Assembly (NCBI GenBank): GCA_001692895.1
Contig: KV748197.1
Location: 1,555,813-1,619,812, forward strand
Length of the DNA stretch: 64,000 nt
From: Cenococcum geophilum 1.58
Lineage: Eukaryota; Ascomycota; Dothideomycetes; Gloniales; Gloniaceae
Reading direction: 5' to 3'
The notes below the pieces were generated by a model. That model was not told where the DNA came from. It was given only the letters and a program-made list of their open reading frames with translations, and searched no databases. Shown here in pieces: positions 23,033 to 34,505 of this stretch (the first letter of the stretch is position 1; each line of letters opens with the position of its first letter). A program made the translations under genes and the position numbers.

Positions 23033-23760
23033 GGCCTCCTCCCATCTATAAATACTCCCTTCTTTATACCTTCCTCTCTTCTTTTCTTCTTCCTTATAAA
23101 AGCTAGAGGTGCTCTAATACTCCTCCCTAGTCCCCACTAAGGGATCTATTGGTTAACGTGGTGATATAAACAGCATCTAACGAGGAGATAGGTAAGAGAG
23201 GAGACAGGAAGGACGGAGGGGCGTCCAGTAGGTGTTAGTTAAGTAACGTTAATGTCTATATTATGGCTGCCTAATCTCCCGTTTACAGGCCTCCTCCTGT
23301 CTATAAATACTCCCTCTTTTATACCTTCCTCTCTTCTTCTTTCTTCTTCCTTATAAGAGCTAGAGGTGCTCTAATACCCCTCCCTAGTCCCCACTGTAGG
23401 ATCTATTGATTAATATAGTAATATAGATAGTATCTAATAAGGAGACGGGTAAGAGAGGAGACAGGAAGGACGGAGGGGCGTCTGGTAGGTGTTAGTTAAG
23501 CAACGTTAATGTCTATATTATGGCTGCCTAATCTCCCGTTTATAGGCCTCCTCCCATCTATAAATACTCCCTCCTCTACACTTCCTTCTCTTCTTCTTTC
23601 TTCTTCCTTATAAGAGCTAGAGGCGCTTTAATACTCCTCCCTAGTCTCTACTAAGGGATCTATTAGTTAATATAGCGATATAGATAGCATCGGACGAGGA
23701 GACGGGTAAGAGAGGAGATAGGAAGGACGGAGGAACCTCCAGTAGGTGTCAGTCGAGCAA
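23033..23760. repeat. tandem repeat, about 256 bp x 2.8, Helitron A 3' region
   Basis: Unit starts marked by ggcctcctcc at 23033, 23288 and 23545 give periods of 255 and 257 bp. Each unit has ctataaatactccct (TATA-like), a long pyrimidine tract (cttctttcttcttcc-like) and ccctccctagtc. The inverse orientation is found in Helitron B (about 41940-42670), also about three units. Confidence 0.9.
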
Positions 23761-23789
23761 TATTAACAGCGGTTTTCGTCACCTAAAAA

Positions 23790-23812
23790 TTGCGTCACGT
23801 GACGACAATTAG
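23790..23812 (+). other. Helitron A 3' terminus: hairpin plus ttag
   Basis: Palindrome cgtcacgtgacg (23793-23804) followed by ttag at 23809-23812. Similarity to Helitron B stops a few bases further on. This matches the known Helitron end (subterminal hairpin then CTRR), with C changed to T. Confidence 0.65.
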
Positions 23813-24032
23813 GAACGTAAGGCGCCTTAACCTTACTACTACTTCTAAATTAAGTAAAAGCTCTATATAGAGGGGTCCTAGGGGGTCTCCCCCTGGAAAA
23901 CCTTATCTCTATATATATTAATTAAAGTCTATATAATAAAGCTCTAAATTAAAGCTTTAGGTTAATTAATTGGCTTATTACTTATAACCTCGGGTTAAAA
24001 TTTTCGTTAGGGGGCTAACGATCCGCATGTTA
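23813..24032 (-). repeat. repeat R (LTR-like fragment) flanking Helitron A
   Basis: About 220 bp shared, on the opposite strand, with 41010 onward next to Helitron B. Read on minus it begins taacatgcgg (possible TG start changed to TA). It contains a perfect hairpin cgttag-gggg-ctaacg (24005-24020 on plus) and a gtctccccctgg block. No coding sequence is recognised. It may be an LTR into which both Helitrons jumped. Confidence 0.55.
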
Positions 24033-24302
24033 TAGGAAGGAGCTCTATAGACCTAAGAGGGCCAGCGCTTAATTAAGGCGTTAGATAATATAGGGGTGGA
24101 GAAGACTTAGAGAGAGGCTACTTAGGTACGCTAGCGCGCACTACTAATATACTTAAATTGCTATATCTAAGGCTATAATAGGCGTCAATATACTAGTAAC
24201 TAAAGAAGCTATAGGCCAGATTTCAATTCATTATATTTTATCGTAGTAGAGTAATTAATCGAAACGCGTATCGGTTTTGGTAGGGTGTTTAACTAACTAG
24301 TG
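24033..24302 (+). other. unassigned degenerate sequence between repeat R and a possible LTR
   Basis: Some plus-frame stretches are relatively free of stops (24060-24290) but no motif is firmly recognisable. The end near 24260-24290 reads R-I-G-F-G-R-V-F, which faintly resembles the last residues of copia pol. Not enough to assign. Confidence 0.25.
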
Positions 24303-24459
24303 TGTCTGACTAAGTGGTGGAATACGTTAAAAGAGGCAGCTTAGTAATACTACTACGTGACCGTACGTGAAGATAAGATAAGAAAATTTATTAGAAATAA
24401 GATTGTCTTTTATATACCTTCCCCCTTTTTAATACGCATATGATACGATATCTATACCA
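24303..24459 (+). repeat. possible solo or terminal LTR (copia-like)
   Basis: Starts tgtctgac and ends ctatacca. Bounded by TG...CA, with a pyrimidine-rich tail (accttccccctttt) before the end. No partner LTR or TSD was found in the window. Confidence 0.3.
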
Positions 24460-24848
24460 AGATTTGTAATGGAGGGCTGTGGCGCGCCTGGCGCTAAATC
24501 AAATATTATAAATATAGAGTGGATTTGACCTTAGATCCACGCTACGCCAATTTAAATAAATCACTAATTCCTAGTTAATCGCGGCAAAAGTTATATACTT
24601 ATCAGACCACTAACGTGCCTTACCCCTAAGCGAGACAACCCCCTAAGCGAGACACTTTTAGCTTAACTTATAACTCTAATAACTTTACTAATATTATTAT
24701 TAAATAAAGTATAAAATATATTTATATAAGCTATTATATTAGTAAAATAATATTTAGATTAAAAAATTAAAAAATTATATATTTCCTACTCTAATAAAAT
24801 TATTTTAAAATGGCTGTATATCTTATATTACATTTTTATTATTTTCAA
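24460..24848. other. gene-free A+T-rich stretch with a short direct repeat
   Basis: Contains ccctaagcgagaca twice in a row (about 24624-24654), reminiscent of the termini of small DNA transposons. From about 24660 the sequence is almost pure A+T. No gene is seen. This is the left part of the target into which LINE copy 3 inserted. Confidence 0.5.
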
Positions 24849-24863
24849 ACTTAAGATTATATA
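24849..24863. repeat. 15-bp TSD (left) of LINE copy 3
   Basis: acttaagattatata, repeated exactly at 30437-30451 on the other side of the LINE. Confidence 0.92.
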
Positions 24864-25011
24864 ATAATAATTCATTGCTTAACGTCTAATACGGATCCCT
24901 ATTAGGCCCACGCGGACTACTCCTTATTTACATGTGGGGAGAAAACTCTATTTAAGAAAATGAGAAAACCCCGTAATCCATCTCCCCGCCTTTTAGGACT
25001 TAACAACTTAG

Positions 25012-25040
25012 CGCCTATAAGTCGCCTATAAGTCGCCTAT
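25012..25040. repeat. short tandem repeat in LINE 3' UTR
   Basis: cgcctataagt repeated nearly three times. The number of units differs between LINE copies: about one in copy 1, two diverged ones in copy 2. Confidence 0.7.
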
Positions 25041-26299
25041 GGTACTCTACTACCTTACTTTTTAACCTCCTTAGGAACTACTACTGCCGTAACAAGCCTA
25101 CGGACGCGCTAGTATTATATACTTTACTCTACTACTATAGAGTTATTAGGGGGCGCCTACTGCTCGCCCCTTTGCCTTTTATTACCATTTCCTTTACAAC
25201 CCGGAACTAATTTAGCACACTTTAGCTAATAAGCCACTAGGTAACCGCCTTAAGACCTTTTTATATTAAGAGCAGTGTATTATAGTTCTCTATGCTAGCT
25301 ACTAAGAGTATTACCTCTTAGTTAGTACGTAAGGGGCATAACAGTATTACATATTTTGGTATCTGTCTTAGCCAGCCATATTCGCATCTTAGGCTACCTA
25401 CTAGGACACCTACCTAGTAGAGCCAATCTTTTAGTCCTATTACTCCTGTTCTTATAAGTATTGCCATTATATTTTCTGCCTTTATTAGGCCTTTACGGAG
25501 CCCTTAAATATTTACCCCCCATGGCGTTAACTATGCTATGGCTTAGGTTTCTCTTACCTAAGTTAGCCTCTGAACCTTTGACTCCTATACGCCTCTCTAG
25601 CGTTGGTCTAACCAGTATTGCATTATGGTAGATGGTTTCCCAGTATTCTTCTATGCTCTACTTTAACTCCTTTCTCTTTCTTGCTGTTGTCTTTGCTAGC
25701 CTCTTACGCGTCTCCCTTTCTCCTCTATATGGGCCTAGGCCCTAAAGCAGCACCATTTTTCTTCTACTTTCTTTACCTGCTTCTCTAATATATCTTCCCT
25801 ACTTTAGGGTTATTAGTTTATTCTCCTGTGGGGTGCCCTAGGGTTCTTCTATAGTTTATTTAGGCGTGTCTTAATATACTTTATAACATTAGAGTTATGT
25901 TTATTTTACGCCCTTTATATTATAGCGGCTTTAATATATAGTTATAGGGGGGGAATATTGGCTTCCTTCTTAAGTAGTACTGTGGCCGTTTGCTTATACC
26001 CGCCTGTTATGCTCCAGAGGTAGGCTGTTTAGACCTTTTAGAGTGGTTTAAGGAGTAATTTAGGAGGGCCTTTCTTAGTTTCTCTAATGGCCCAGATGCT
26101 AGATCTATACGTCATGGTTAGCCGGACAACTGCTATATATAGTAGGCGTAACTTCTAGAAGCATAGGCCCTATATAAAATTAACGATCCTAAATAATATA
26201 ATATACTATACTTAGCCCTTACGGGCCGCTTGCGCCGCATATGCGCTCCATTAGAGCTTACTATCTACCCATACTCCTAATACCCTTAGGCCCTAAACT

Positions 26300-27100
26300 G
26301 GTTGGCCCCTAAAGCCTTAAATATAAATTATATGCTAAAGATCTGCAGATTAGTTACGTTTTCTTATAAAATAGATTAGCTGGTATTTCTCTAGTAAGAA
26401 TTAGACTCTATATCATCTTGCCTATTCTATGTAGGTATTATAGGCTTTCTCTAGTATTCTACAATTCTCTGCTGCTGTTAGCCCGTATATAATTAGGTTT
26501 ATATCGTTAATAAAGCCTATCCCTTAGGTCGCCCCTTCCTTAAAGGAGTTAAGTAGGTTGCTTATAAAGAAAAGGAAGAGTATAGGCGAGAGGGGTAATT
26601 CTTATAGTATTCCTGTTGCAACTATAATAGGGGGGCTCTAGTATCCGCTAAAGACCAGTAATGTTTCTTTCTAGCCTATAAAACCTTAAACAAATTATAT
26701 AATCCATTCTAGGAAGCCCTTTACCCTAAGGATATATAAGAGGCGCTTATGGGGTATGTTATCGTAGGTACCACTAATATTAAGGCTAAGTATTAATACT
26801 ACAAAGTCCTTTCGCATCGCCCATACAGATTTAATGGTAGCAGCGAGTAGCGTAAGTGCTGATAGTGTTAAGCGGTTCTTTCTTGCCCCTATTTGGCTTT
26901 GTGGTAGTAGAGCGTATTCCTTTACTATGTCTACTATACGTTCCGCTATTACCCTTTCTAAGATCTTACTAAGGGTGTTTTCTAAGGCAATAGGGCGGTA
27001 GCTTCCTAGGATTGAGTAATCTACTTTACCTTTTTTTTATAGGATAACCGTCGTTATAGATCTTCCGAGTCGCGGGTAGTAGCCTATAGTAAAGTATACT
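26300..27100 (-). pseudogene. LINE copy 3 reverse transcriptase
   Basis: Co-linear with the copy 1 RT on the opposite strand. The catalytic box at 26514-26503 reads F-I-N-D: first Asp lost, second kept. This is one step less damaged than copies 1 and 2 (F-I-N-N). Confidence 0.72.
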
Positions 27101-27849
27101 CTAGCTACATCTATAAGCTAAGGTGCTATAAGTGGCCTATAGGTTTTTAGGGCCTTATTTAAAATCCCGTCTAGTCCTAGTGCTATATTATTTAAAAGGC
27201 GGCTAATAGTTCTAGCCATTTCCTCTGTTGTTATGTCGCTATTAACCTATAGGCAAGTTACCGGTGTTTTACCTATAATATTACTAAGGTTTGCTAGAGC
27301 TAGTTAGGGGAAGAACCTTTTTATAAGGATCTTTACCTTCTTATTGTTATTATTTATAGCCTATAATTCTCCTGCTCTTTGTAGGGGTGGTAGATATAGG
27401 TCTTCTACTAAGCGCCCTGCCTTTTTCTTTATCTATTTTGCTATAGCCCAAAGGCCCTTATTATAGGGGAGGCTTAGGTTAGAAGTATACTTATTTATAA
27501 ACCGTCTCTAGTTATTCCTTACTTCTTTTTTTAGGGTATTCTTTAGCTAGTTTCTTGTGTCTTTATATTATCTCTTATCTTTAGGGTTATAGCTACTTAT
27601 ATATTTCCTTCTTACTTATTATTAGCTGGTAACTAAAACTGCGTATTATATAGACTATACGTATCGCGTATAGGGGCCCAGTTTTAAGACCAGGTAGTGC
27701 TCTTCTAGCCTATTTTTAATTACTGCCTAAATCCTTTCTAGTCTTCGGTTAATTTCCTTAGGGGTGGCTAATAAGCCTCGCTTATTTGGTATTAGGTGGA
27801 TTTCTTCTAGGTCTTAGAGTTGTTGTTTAACTATATTAAGGAAACTGTC

Positions 27850-28420
27850 TATCTTAAGCTTCCTTATTATATATCTTTTTCTATTTAATTGCGCTTTAGT
27901 ATCTAGGTCTAGCTATATCTAAATAGGGATATGGTCTAGGGTAAGTACCCATTCTTCTTTAGGGTTATACCTTTTAAGTCTCTAGTATAGGCCTTCGTCC
28001 ATAAATATAAGGTTAATTATACTTCTAGCGGTGCCTCATTGCCATATAATTACTCCTAGGGGGGTAGCTAGCTTAAGGCCCTAGATATCTATAGCTCTTA
28101 ATAGGCACTCTAACTATTAATCTACAGCAACATAGATACCCCCTACTACGGGTAGTAGAGGTTTATATCTCCTAATAGAATAGACTCTATACCTTCGGTT
28201 TCTAGTAAGCTTATTACTAATATAATATTCTCTATTTATAGGACCCCTTTAACCCTAGGGTTATACACATTAATAATTTATACCAGTCCCCTATATATTT
28301 AGATTGTTATAACTATAATATCTAGGTTAACTATCTGCTATAACTATAAGGACAGGCTAATAGCCTTACTAATTATAAAGCACACGCGTATAGCTACTTT
28401 TAGTTTATATAGGAGCTAGA
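27850..28420 (-). pseudogene. LINE copy 3 endonuclease domain
   Basis: Co-linear with the copy 1 endonuclease, reading towards lower coordinates. The region around 28180-28150 corresponds to the G-D-I-N-L-H-H motif and is strongly mutated. Assigned mainly by alignment to copy 1. Confidence 0.6.
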
Positions 28421-28899
28421 ATCCTTAGGGGCAGTATATTAATTATATAAAGGTATTATAATACGGCTCTTATATAGCAAGGATATAGTATTTCTCTAGG
28501 TCTAGACTGTCTAGTAGGGGCCTTACAAGACGGTAGTTTGTGTTGCCGCAGTTATACTATATAATAGATAGGTGGCGGACCCCCAGCGAGGGTCCTTTAA
28601 CTCTCCTTCGTTCCTTACTTCTTCTATTTCTACTTTCTCTAGGATATTTAGAGCTTCTGTCTCTTATGTCTATACCCTAGTTACTACTTATTTTGTATAG
28701 AGCTTTCCATTCCTATATCTTATGTTCCTATTAGCGCTTCTATATCTAAATCTGTTATTATTACCGGTTCTTCCCCTATTCTTACTAGTCGGCTATATAC
28801 TCTTTATAGGTTAGCTACAAATATTATATTTGCCGCGTTAAGTCTAATTCTTGATTATCTTAGTCTTAAGCCTACTATCGCTATCCATAGGGGTCTTCC

Positions 28900-30100
28900 T
28901 ACGGGGCGTCCTCTCCCTTATGTTCCCTATAACCCTTATATCCCTAATTAGTCTGGTAATATTACGCGGCGTCGCTTCTAGCCCATTAAGGCTTGGGATA
29001 GCTGGCCTAGCCCTCTAGTATTAAAGGTAGGAAACGCTAGAAAGGCACCTGCGTCCCCCTAGCTTATCGCCTATTGTTTCTATTTATATAACCTAACGTG
29101 CAGTTATTCCCGTAGCTGTTAAGCCCTTACCTTCCGTCTCCTATATTTAATGCAGTCTTCTCTCTCCTATACCTTATATATGCTTCGGTGGCAGTTTACG
29201 CATTTTATTTAGTCTTAATTTAAGCAGTATCTTATATTGTAGGGGCCTGTACAGTGGCCGTAGCACACCTATGCTGCGCATATAGATTAGGTGTATCCCC
29301 ATTATATATAGTAATAGTATTATTTTAGGCGTAGTCTATGGTTATAGAGCCTTATATTATATATAAGGCTATTTATAATTATTCCTTTTTAGATAAAGAG
29401 TTTTTGTATTCTTGGTGTATATATGCTAATAATAAGGGAGCTATACGTTTGTCCGGCGTCTCCCTAGTAAGTCTCCAGCAACCCTTATATCCTCTTATTA
29501 TTCTCATTATATACTTAGTTTATATTTTCCTATTAAAGCTATTAGATTTAGGTAATTCCAAGTCCTAGTATAAGGCGTTCCGTTTGTCTTACTATCTCCT
29601 ATATAATTGCTATATTGTCCGCCTAGCGTCCCTTTTCTACCCTAAGGCTTATAGGAACCGCTAGGACTTNAACTANGTAATCCTNACANAGTACTTTTAT
29701 NCCAATACNTTNTCCTAGCCTATNCCCTNCCCTTANNGCTNATTCCTTTACCTATTAGTCCTTTAGGGTAACTCTAATATCTCCGCTCTTAAGGTGTTAG
29801 ACTACAATAGCGTTATAGACCTCTTTGCGAATCTTTATAAGGACTTCTATTTCTAATTATCCCCTAAGCCCCTCTACTTATTCTATATTTAGTTATATTA
29901 TAATTATATACCTAGTTATTAACTTAAGGGGAGTAGGTTCCCTATACTATAAAAGCGCAGCTATAGCGGCCTAGGTGCGGTTCGCCGGTAGGGGGGGGTT
30001 ATGCTTATTTTTAATTTTGCTTAGCAGTTAGAGGATTTAATTAAGGGTTTGCTAGAGGGGCACCTAAGGTTTACTAGACTGGCGAAGCCATTCTACTAGC
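28900..30100 (-). pseudogene. LINE copy 3 ORF1 (gag-like) with zinc knuckles
   Basis: On minus, 29265-29224 reads C-Y-G-H-C-T-G-P-Y-N-I-R-Y-C. This is the 'CCGHCxGPHxxRxC' knuckle of Tad-type ORF1, with Cys/His changed to Tyr. About 29205-29150 reads K-C-V-N-C-H-R-S-I-Y ... D-C, the following 'CxNCxGxHxxxxxxC' knuckle. The protein would bind the LINE RNA. Ambiguous bases at 29670-29741 fall in the N-terminal half. Exact start not determined. Confidence 0.65.
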
Positions 30101-30436
30101 TATATTAGTTCATTATAGCTAACGGTTACTCCCCCACAATTCTAGATACTAAACGCGTCTAATAGGCTTTATATTTTGTTAGATGCCTTCTTAATAGAGG
30201 TATTTCCGCTTTACGGTATAGTATTCGCCCGTCTTTATTATAGAGGGCCATTGCTAGGCGTAGTTCTAGCGGTTACACGCGAGTGCGAGCCACCGTCGTT
30301 CGACGTATGCCTCCCCTGCGATACATGCATCTCAGGGGGATTCTCTGGGTGTTTTTCAGGGTTCTTTTGGTTGGTTTTGGTCTTTTTGGGCCGGGTGTAG
30401 CAAGAGCTCCTTTGGCGGCAATATATATAGTATATC

Positions 30437-30451
30437 ACTTAAGATTATATA
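30437..30451. repeat. 15-bp TSD (right) of LINE copy 3
   Basis: Exact copy of 24849-24863. Confidence 0.92.
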
Positions 30452-30995
30452 TTAATATTTTTTTGTATTTTTTTAATTTTTTATATATTATAATTTTTTA
30501 TTAATTTTATAAATAGTAAAAAAGTATATAAAAATAATTAGTATTAAATACATAAATATATTTTATAAAAAAAATTAACAAATCTTTTTTATATTAATAT
30601 TTTTATATTACTTTAATATAATATTTTTAACGCTTTTTATATTTTTATAATATATACACTAAGTAAAAATAACTAATAGAAATTAATTATATAAAAATTA
30701 CTGACTTCTAATATAATAAATATAATATTTTTTACTTTTTTATATATTAAAATTTTAAACTAAGTAATATATAAGTAATTATACATAAATGGTGCTTTTT
30801 TTATTTTTATAATATTACCTATATATACGTTTAATAGTATATAATTAAAAAACTTAAAAATATTATATAAAACATTATATAAATATATAATTTTTCTTAT
30901 TTTCCTAATTTTTCTTTAAGTTATCTTTAAAAAATTAATTTTTATACTTATAATAGTAATATAATAATAATCATTTTTATCATTTTTATCATTTC
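30452..30995. other. extremely A+T-rich gene-free spacer
   Basis: About 540 bp of almost only A and T, with no motif, gene or element that I recognise. Together with 24660-24863 and 34068-34126 it is the original target, now split by two LINE insertions. Confidence 0.7.
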
Positions 30996-31009
30996 TATAT
31001 ATTGTAATT
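30996..31009. repeat. 14-bp TSD (left) of LINE copy 2
   Basis: tatatattgtaatt, repeated exactly at 34054-34067. Confidence 0.9.
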
Positions 31010-34000
31010 TAGCTAGATTTGGATATTAAGGCGTAACTAAATAGCGAAAGATATGTAATAAGGATGCTTAAGGCAGACAGTTTCCTTAATATAGTTAAAC
31101 AACAACTCTAAGACCTAGAAGAAATCTACCTAATACTAAACGAGCGAGGCTTATTAGCCACCCCTAAGGAAATTAACCGAAGACTAGAAAGGATCTAGGC
31201 AGCGATTAAAAACGGGCTAGAAGAGCACTGCCTAGTCTTAAGACTGGGCCCCTATGCGCGATACGCATAGTCTATATAATGCGCGGTTTTTATAGCTAGC
31301 TAATAACGAGTAAGAAGGAAATACTTAAGTAGCTACAACCCTAAAGATAAGAGATAATATAAAGATATAAGAAACCAGTTAAAGAATACCCTAAAAAAAG
31401 AAGTAAGGAATAACTAGAGACGATTTATAAACGAGTATACTTTTAACTCAAGCCTCCCCTATAATAAGGGCCTGTAGGCTATAGCGAAATAGGTAAAGAA
31501 AAAGGCAGGTTAACTAGTAGAAGACCTATACCTACTACCCCTATAAAGAGTAGGGGAATTACAGGCCACTAATAATAATGATGAGAAGGTAAAGATCTTT
31601 ATAGAAAGGTTCTTCCCCTAACCGGCTTTAGTAGACCTTAGTAATATTACGGGTAAAGCACTAGTAACTTGCCTGCGGGTTAACAGCGACATAATAATAG
31701 AGGAAATGGCTAGAACTATTAGCCGCTTTTTAAACAATATAGTACTAGGTCTAGATAGGATTTTAAATAAGGCCTTAAAGACCTATAGACTACTTATAGC
31801 ACTCTGGCTTATAGATATAGCCAAAGCATGCTTTGCTATAGGCTACTACCTATAACTTGGAAGATCTATAATAACGGTTGTCCTATAAAAAGAAGGTAAA
31901 GTAAATTACTTAATCCTAGGAAGCTACCGCCCTATTGCCTTAGAAAATACCCTTAGTAAGATCTTAGAAAAGGTAATAGCGGACCGCATAGCAGATACGG
32001 CTAAGGAATACGCCCTACTACTATAGAGCTAAATAGGGGCAAGAAAGAACCGCTTAACACTATTAGCACTTACGCTACTCACTACTACTATTAAATCTGC
32101 ATAGGCGATGCGAAGGGACTTTATAGTATTAATGCTTAGCCTAGATATTAGTGGTGCCTATAATAACGTATCCTATAAGCGTCTCCTATATATCCTTAAG
32201 GCAAAAGGCTTCCTAGAATAGATTATATAATTTATTTAAGGGTTTATAGGTTAGAAAGAAACATTACTAATCTTTAGCGGATACTAGAGCCCCTTTATCG
32301 CAGTTATAACAGGAATACTATATAAGGATTACCCCTCTCGCCTATACTCTTCCTTTTCTTTATAAGTAACCTGCTTAACTCCTTTAAGAAAGGGGCGACC
32401 TAGGGAATAGGCTTTATTAACAATATAAACCTAATTATATACAGGCTAACAGCCGTAGAGAATTATAGAATACTAGAGAAAGCTTATAATATCTATATAG
32501 AATGGGCAAGATAATATAGAGTCTAATTCTTACTAGAGAAATACTAGCTAATCCATTTTATAAGAAAACGCAACTAATCTATAGATCTCTAGCATATAAT
32601 TTATATCTAAGGCTTTAGGGGTTAACTAGTTTAGGGCCTAAGAGTATTAGGAGTATAGGTAAATAGTAAGCTCTAGTAGAGCGTATATGCGGCATAAGCG
32701 GCCCATAAGGGCTAAATATAGTATATCGCATTATCTAGGATTGTTAATTCTATATAGGGCCTATGCTTCTAGAGGTTACGCCTACTATATATAGCAGTTG
32801 TCCGGCTAACTATAACGTATAGGTCTAGTATTTGGGCCATTAGAGAATCTAAAAAAGGCCCCCCTAAGTCGCTCCTTAAACTACTCTAAAAGGTCTAAAC
32901 AGCCTACCTTTAAAGTATAATAGGCGGATATAAGCGAACGGCTACAGCACTGCTTAAGAAGGAAGCCAATATTCCCCCCCTATAACTATATATTAAAGCC
33001 ACTATAATATAAAGGGCGTAAAATAAATATAACTCTAATGTTATAAAGTATATTAAGACACGCCTAAATAAACTATAGAGGGACCTTAGGGCGCCCTATA
33101 GGAGAATAAACTAATAACCCTAAAGTAGGGAAGATATATTAGAGAAATAGATAAAGAAAGCAGAAGAAGAATAGTGCTGCTTTAGGGCCTAGGCCTATAT
33201 AAAGGAGAAAGGGAAACGCGTAAGAGGCTAGTAAAGATAATAGTAAGAGAGAGAAAAGAGCTAAAGTAGAGTATAAAAGAATGCTAGGAAACTATCTACT
33301 ATAATATAATACTGGTTAGACTAACGCTNGAGAGGNNNATAGGAGTTAAAGGTANAGAGGCTAACTAAGGCAANAGGAACCTAAGCCGTAGTATGGTTAA
33401 CGCTATAGGGGGTAAATACTCTAGGGCTTTAAAAAGGCCTAATAAAGGCAGAAAATATCATAGCAATACTCTTAAGAATAGGAATAATAGGACTAAAAGA
33501 CTGGCTCTACTAGGTAGGTGTCCTAGTAGGTAGCCTAAGATATAAATGTGGCTAAGACAGACACTAAAATATGTAATACTGTTATTCCCCTTATACACTA
33601 ACTAAAAAGTAATGCTCTTAGTAGCTAGCACAGAGAACTATAATATACTACTCTTAATATAAAAAGGCCTTAAGGCGGTTACTTAGTAGCTTATTAGCTA
33701 AAATATACTAAACTAGTTCTAGGTTATAAGGGAAATAGTAATAAAGAGTAAGGGGGGCGAGTAACGGGCGCCCCCTAATGACTCTATAGTAGTAGAGTAA
33801 AGTTTATAATACTAGCGGATCCGTAGGCTTATTACGGCAGCAGTGGTTCCTAAGGAGGTTAAAAAGTAAGGTAGTAAGAGTACTATAGGTGACTCGCAGG
33901 CGCCTCGTAGGCGCTTTATAGGCGAGTCCTAAAAGGCAGGGAGATAGATTACGGGGTTTTCTTAAATAGAGTTTTCTCCCTATATGTATATAAGGAGTAG

Positions 34001-34053
34001 TCCGCGTGGGCCCAATAGGGATCCAAATCAGACGTTAAGCAATGAATTATTAT
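31010..34053 (+). mobile_element. Tad1-like LINE copy 2, 5'-truncated
   Basis: 3044 bp between perfect 14-bp TSDs. The 5' boundary corresponds to about base 957 of copy 1, so the endonuclease is missing: classic 5' truncation from incomplete target-primed reverse transcription. RT (about 31880-32480) and the C-terminal knuckle (about 33500-33640) are recognisable. The RT box near 32410 reads F-I-N-N. Ends in an ATT-rich tail. Confidence 0.92.
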
Positions 34054-34067
34054 TATATATTGTAATT
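34054..34067. repeat. 14-bp TSD (right) of LINE copy 2
   Basis: Exact copy of 30996-31009. Confidence 0.9.
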
Positions 34068-34126
34068 ATTTAAAAATACTTTTTTTTATTAATATTTATT
34101 ATATTGCCATATTACTATACTATTAT

Positions 34127-34319
34127 TGTTATGGGACGGGGGTAGTGGCTACAGAGCGTATATATTTAAGAAGCCTATAAGATATTACGCGATCGATTAT
34201 AAGGGTCAAGGGCGTAAGGAGGTAATATACCTACGCGTAGCTAATATAAGCTATATATAAGGTATACGCAAGAGCACAGGGTTCTCCTATAGAGGCCCCT
34301 ATAGTGGGGTTCTATAATA
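34127..34319 (-). repeat. gypsy D1 3' LTR
   Basis: 193 bp, plus strand starting tgttatggga and ending ctataata (ancestral TGTTA...TAACA). Next to it on the inner side is ttacccccc, the complement of a polypurine tract. attat at 34122-34126 would be the outer TSD. Confidence 0.82.
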
Positions 34320-34482
34320 TTACCCCCCTTCTATAAAGGCGGAGCTCCGGTAACGCTGTGGTTACTATATATATATAGAAGGGACACTTAAGGTATAGAA
34401 AAGAAGAAAGGGGAGTATTACTAAAGGCTTAAAATAACGTTATATAATAAGGCTTAGTATTTAAAAATCTAACTAATTAGAC

Positions 34483-34505
34483 AACTTTAACCGCCAGTTA
34501 AAGTT
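34483..34505. repeat. 23-nt hairpin motif in gypsy D1
   Basis: Same arms as in gypsy A, copia and D2, with one mismatch (ccgccagtt). Oriented on minus like its element. Confidence 0.88.

Larger units (their letters stand above)
4414..23812 (+). mobile_element. Helitron A (rolling-circle transposon), split by nested LTR elements
   Basis: The element carries a Helitron protein read through stops: an N-terminal Cys-rich/DUF6570-like part, a Helitron_like_N (Rep) domain, and, after a 12.35-kb insertion, a Pif1-type helicase. The 3' end is placed at 23812: a perfect 12-bp palindrome (cgtcacgtgacg, 23793-23804) is followed a few bases later by ttag, the RIP form of the CTAG that ends Helitrons. 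The second copy (Helitron B) loses similarity just after the same point. The 5' end is uncertain; the TC near 4414 is only a guess. Without the nested insert the element is about 7 kb. Confidence 0.8.
24864..30436 (-). mobile_element. Tad1-like LINE copy 3, full length
   Basis: 5573 bp between perfect 15-bp TSDs. Read on minus from 30436: a 5' UTR, ORF1 with zinc knuckles (about 30100-28900), ORF2 endonuclease (about 28400-27900), RT (about 27100-26300), C-terminal knuckle (about 25400), 3' UTR and ATT tail at 24864. It is the only complete copy in the window and the reference for the other two. All frames carry RIP stops. The 5' UTR end (30238-30436) is relatively C+G-rich and less mutated, possibly because the 5'-truncated copies lacked it and it was rarely a repeat. 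Confidence 0.9.

Noticed and set aside
29338-29568. 76-codon plus open frame
   Set aside because: Antisense of LINE copy 3 ORF1.
30176-30504. Overlapping open frames on both strands
   Set aside because: They lie in the 5' UTR of LINE copy 3 and the adjacent A+T-rich target; no domain, and different frames are open only because the stretch is less mutated.
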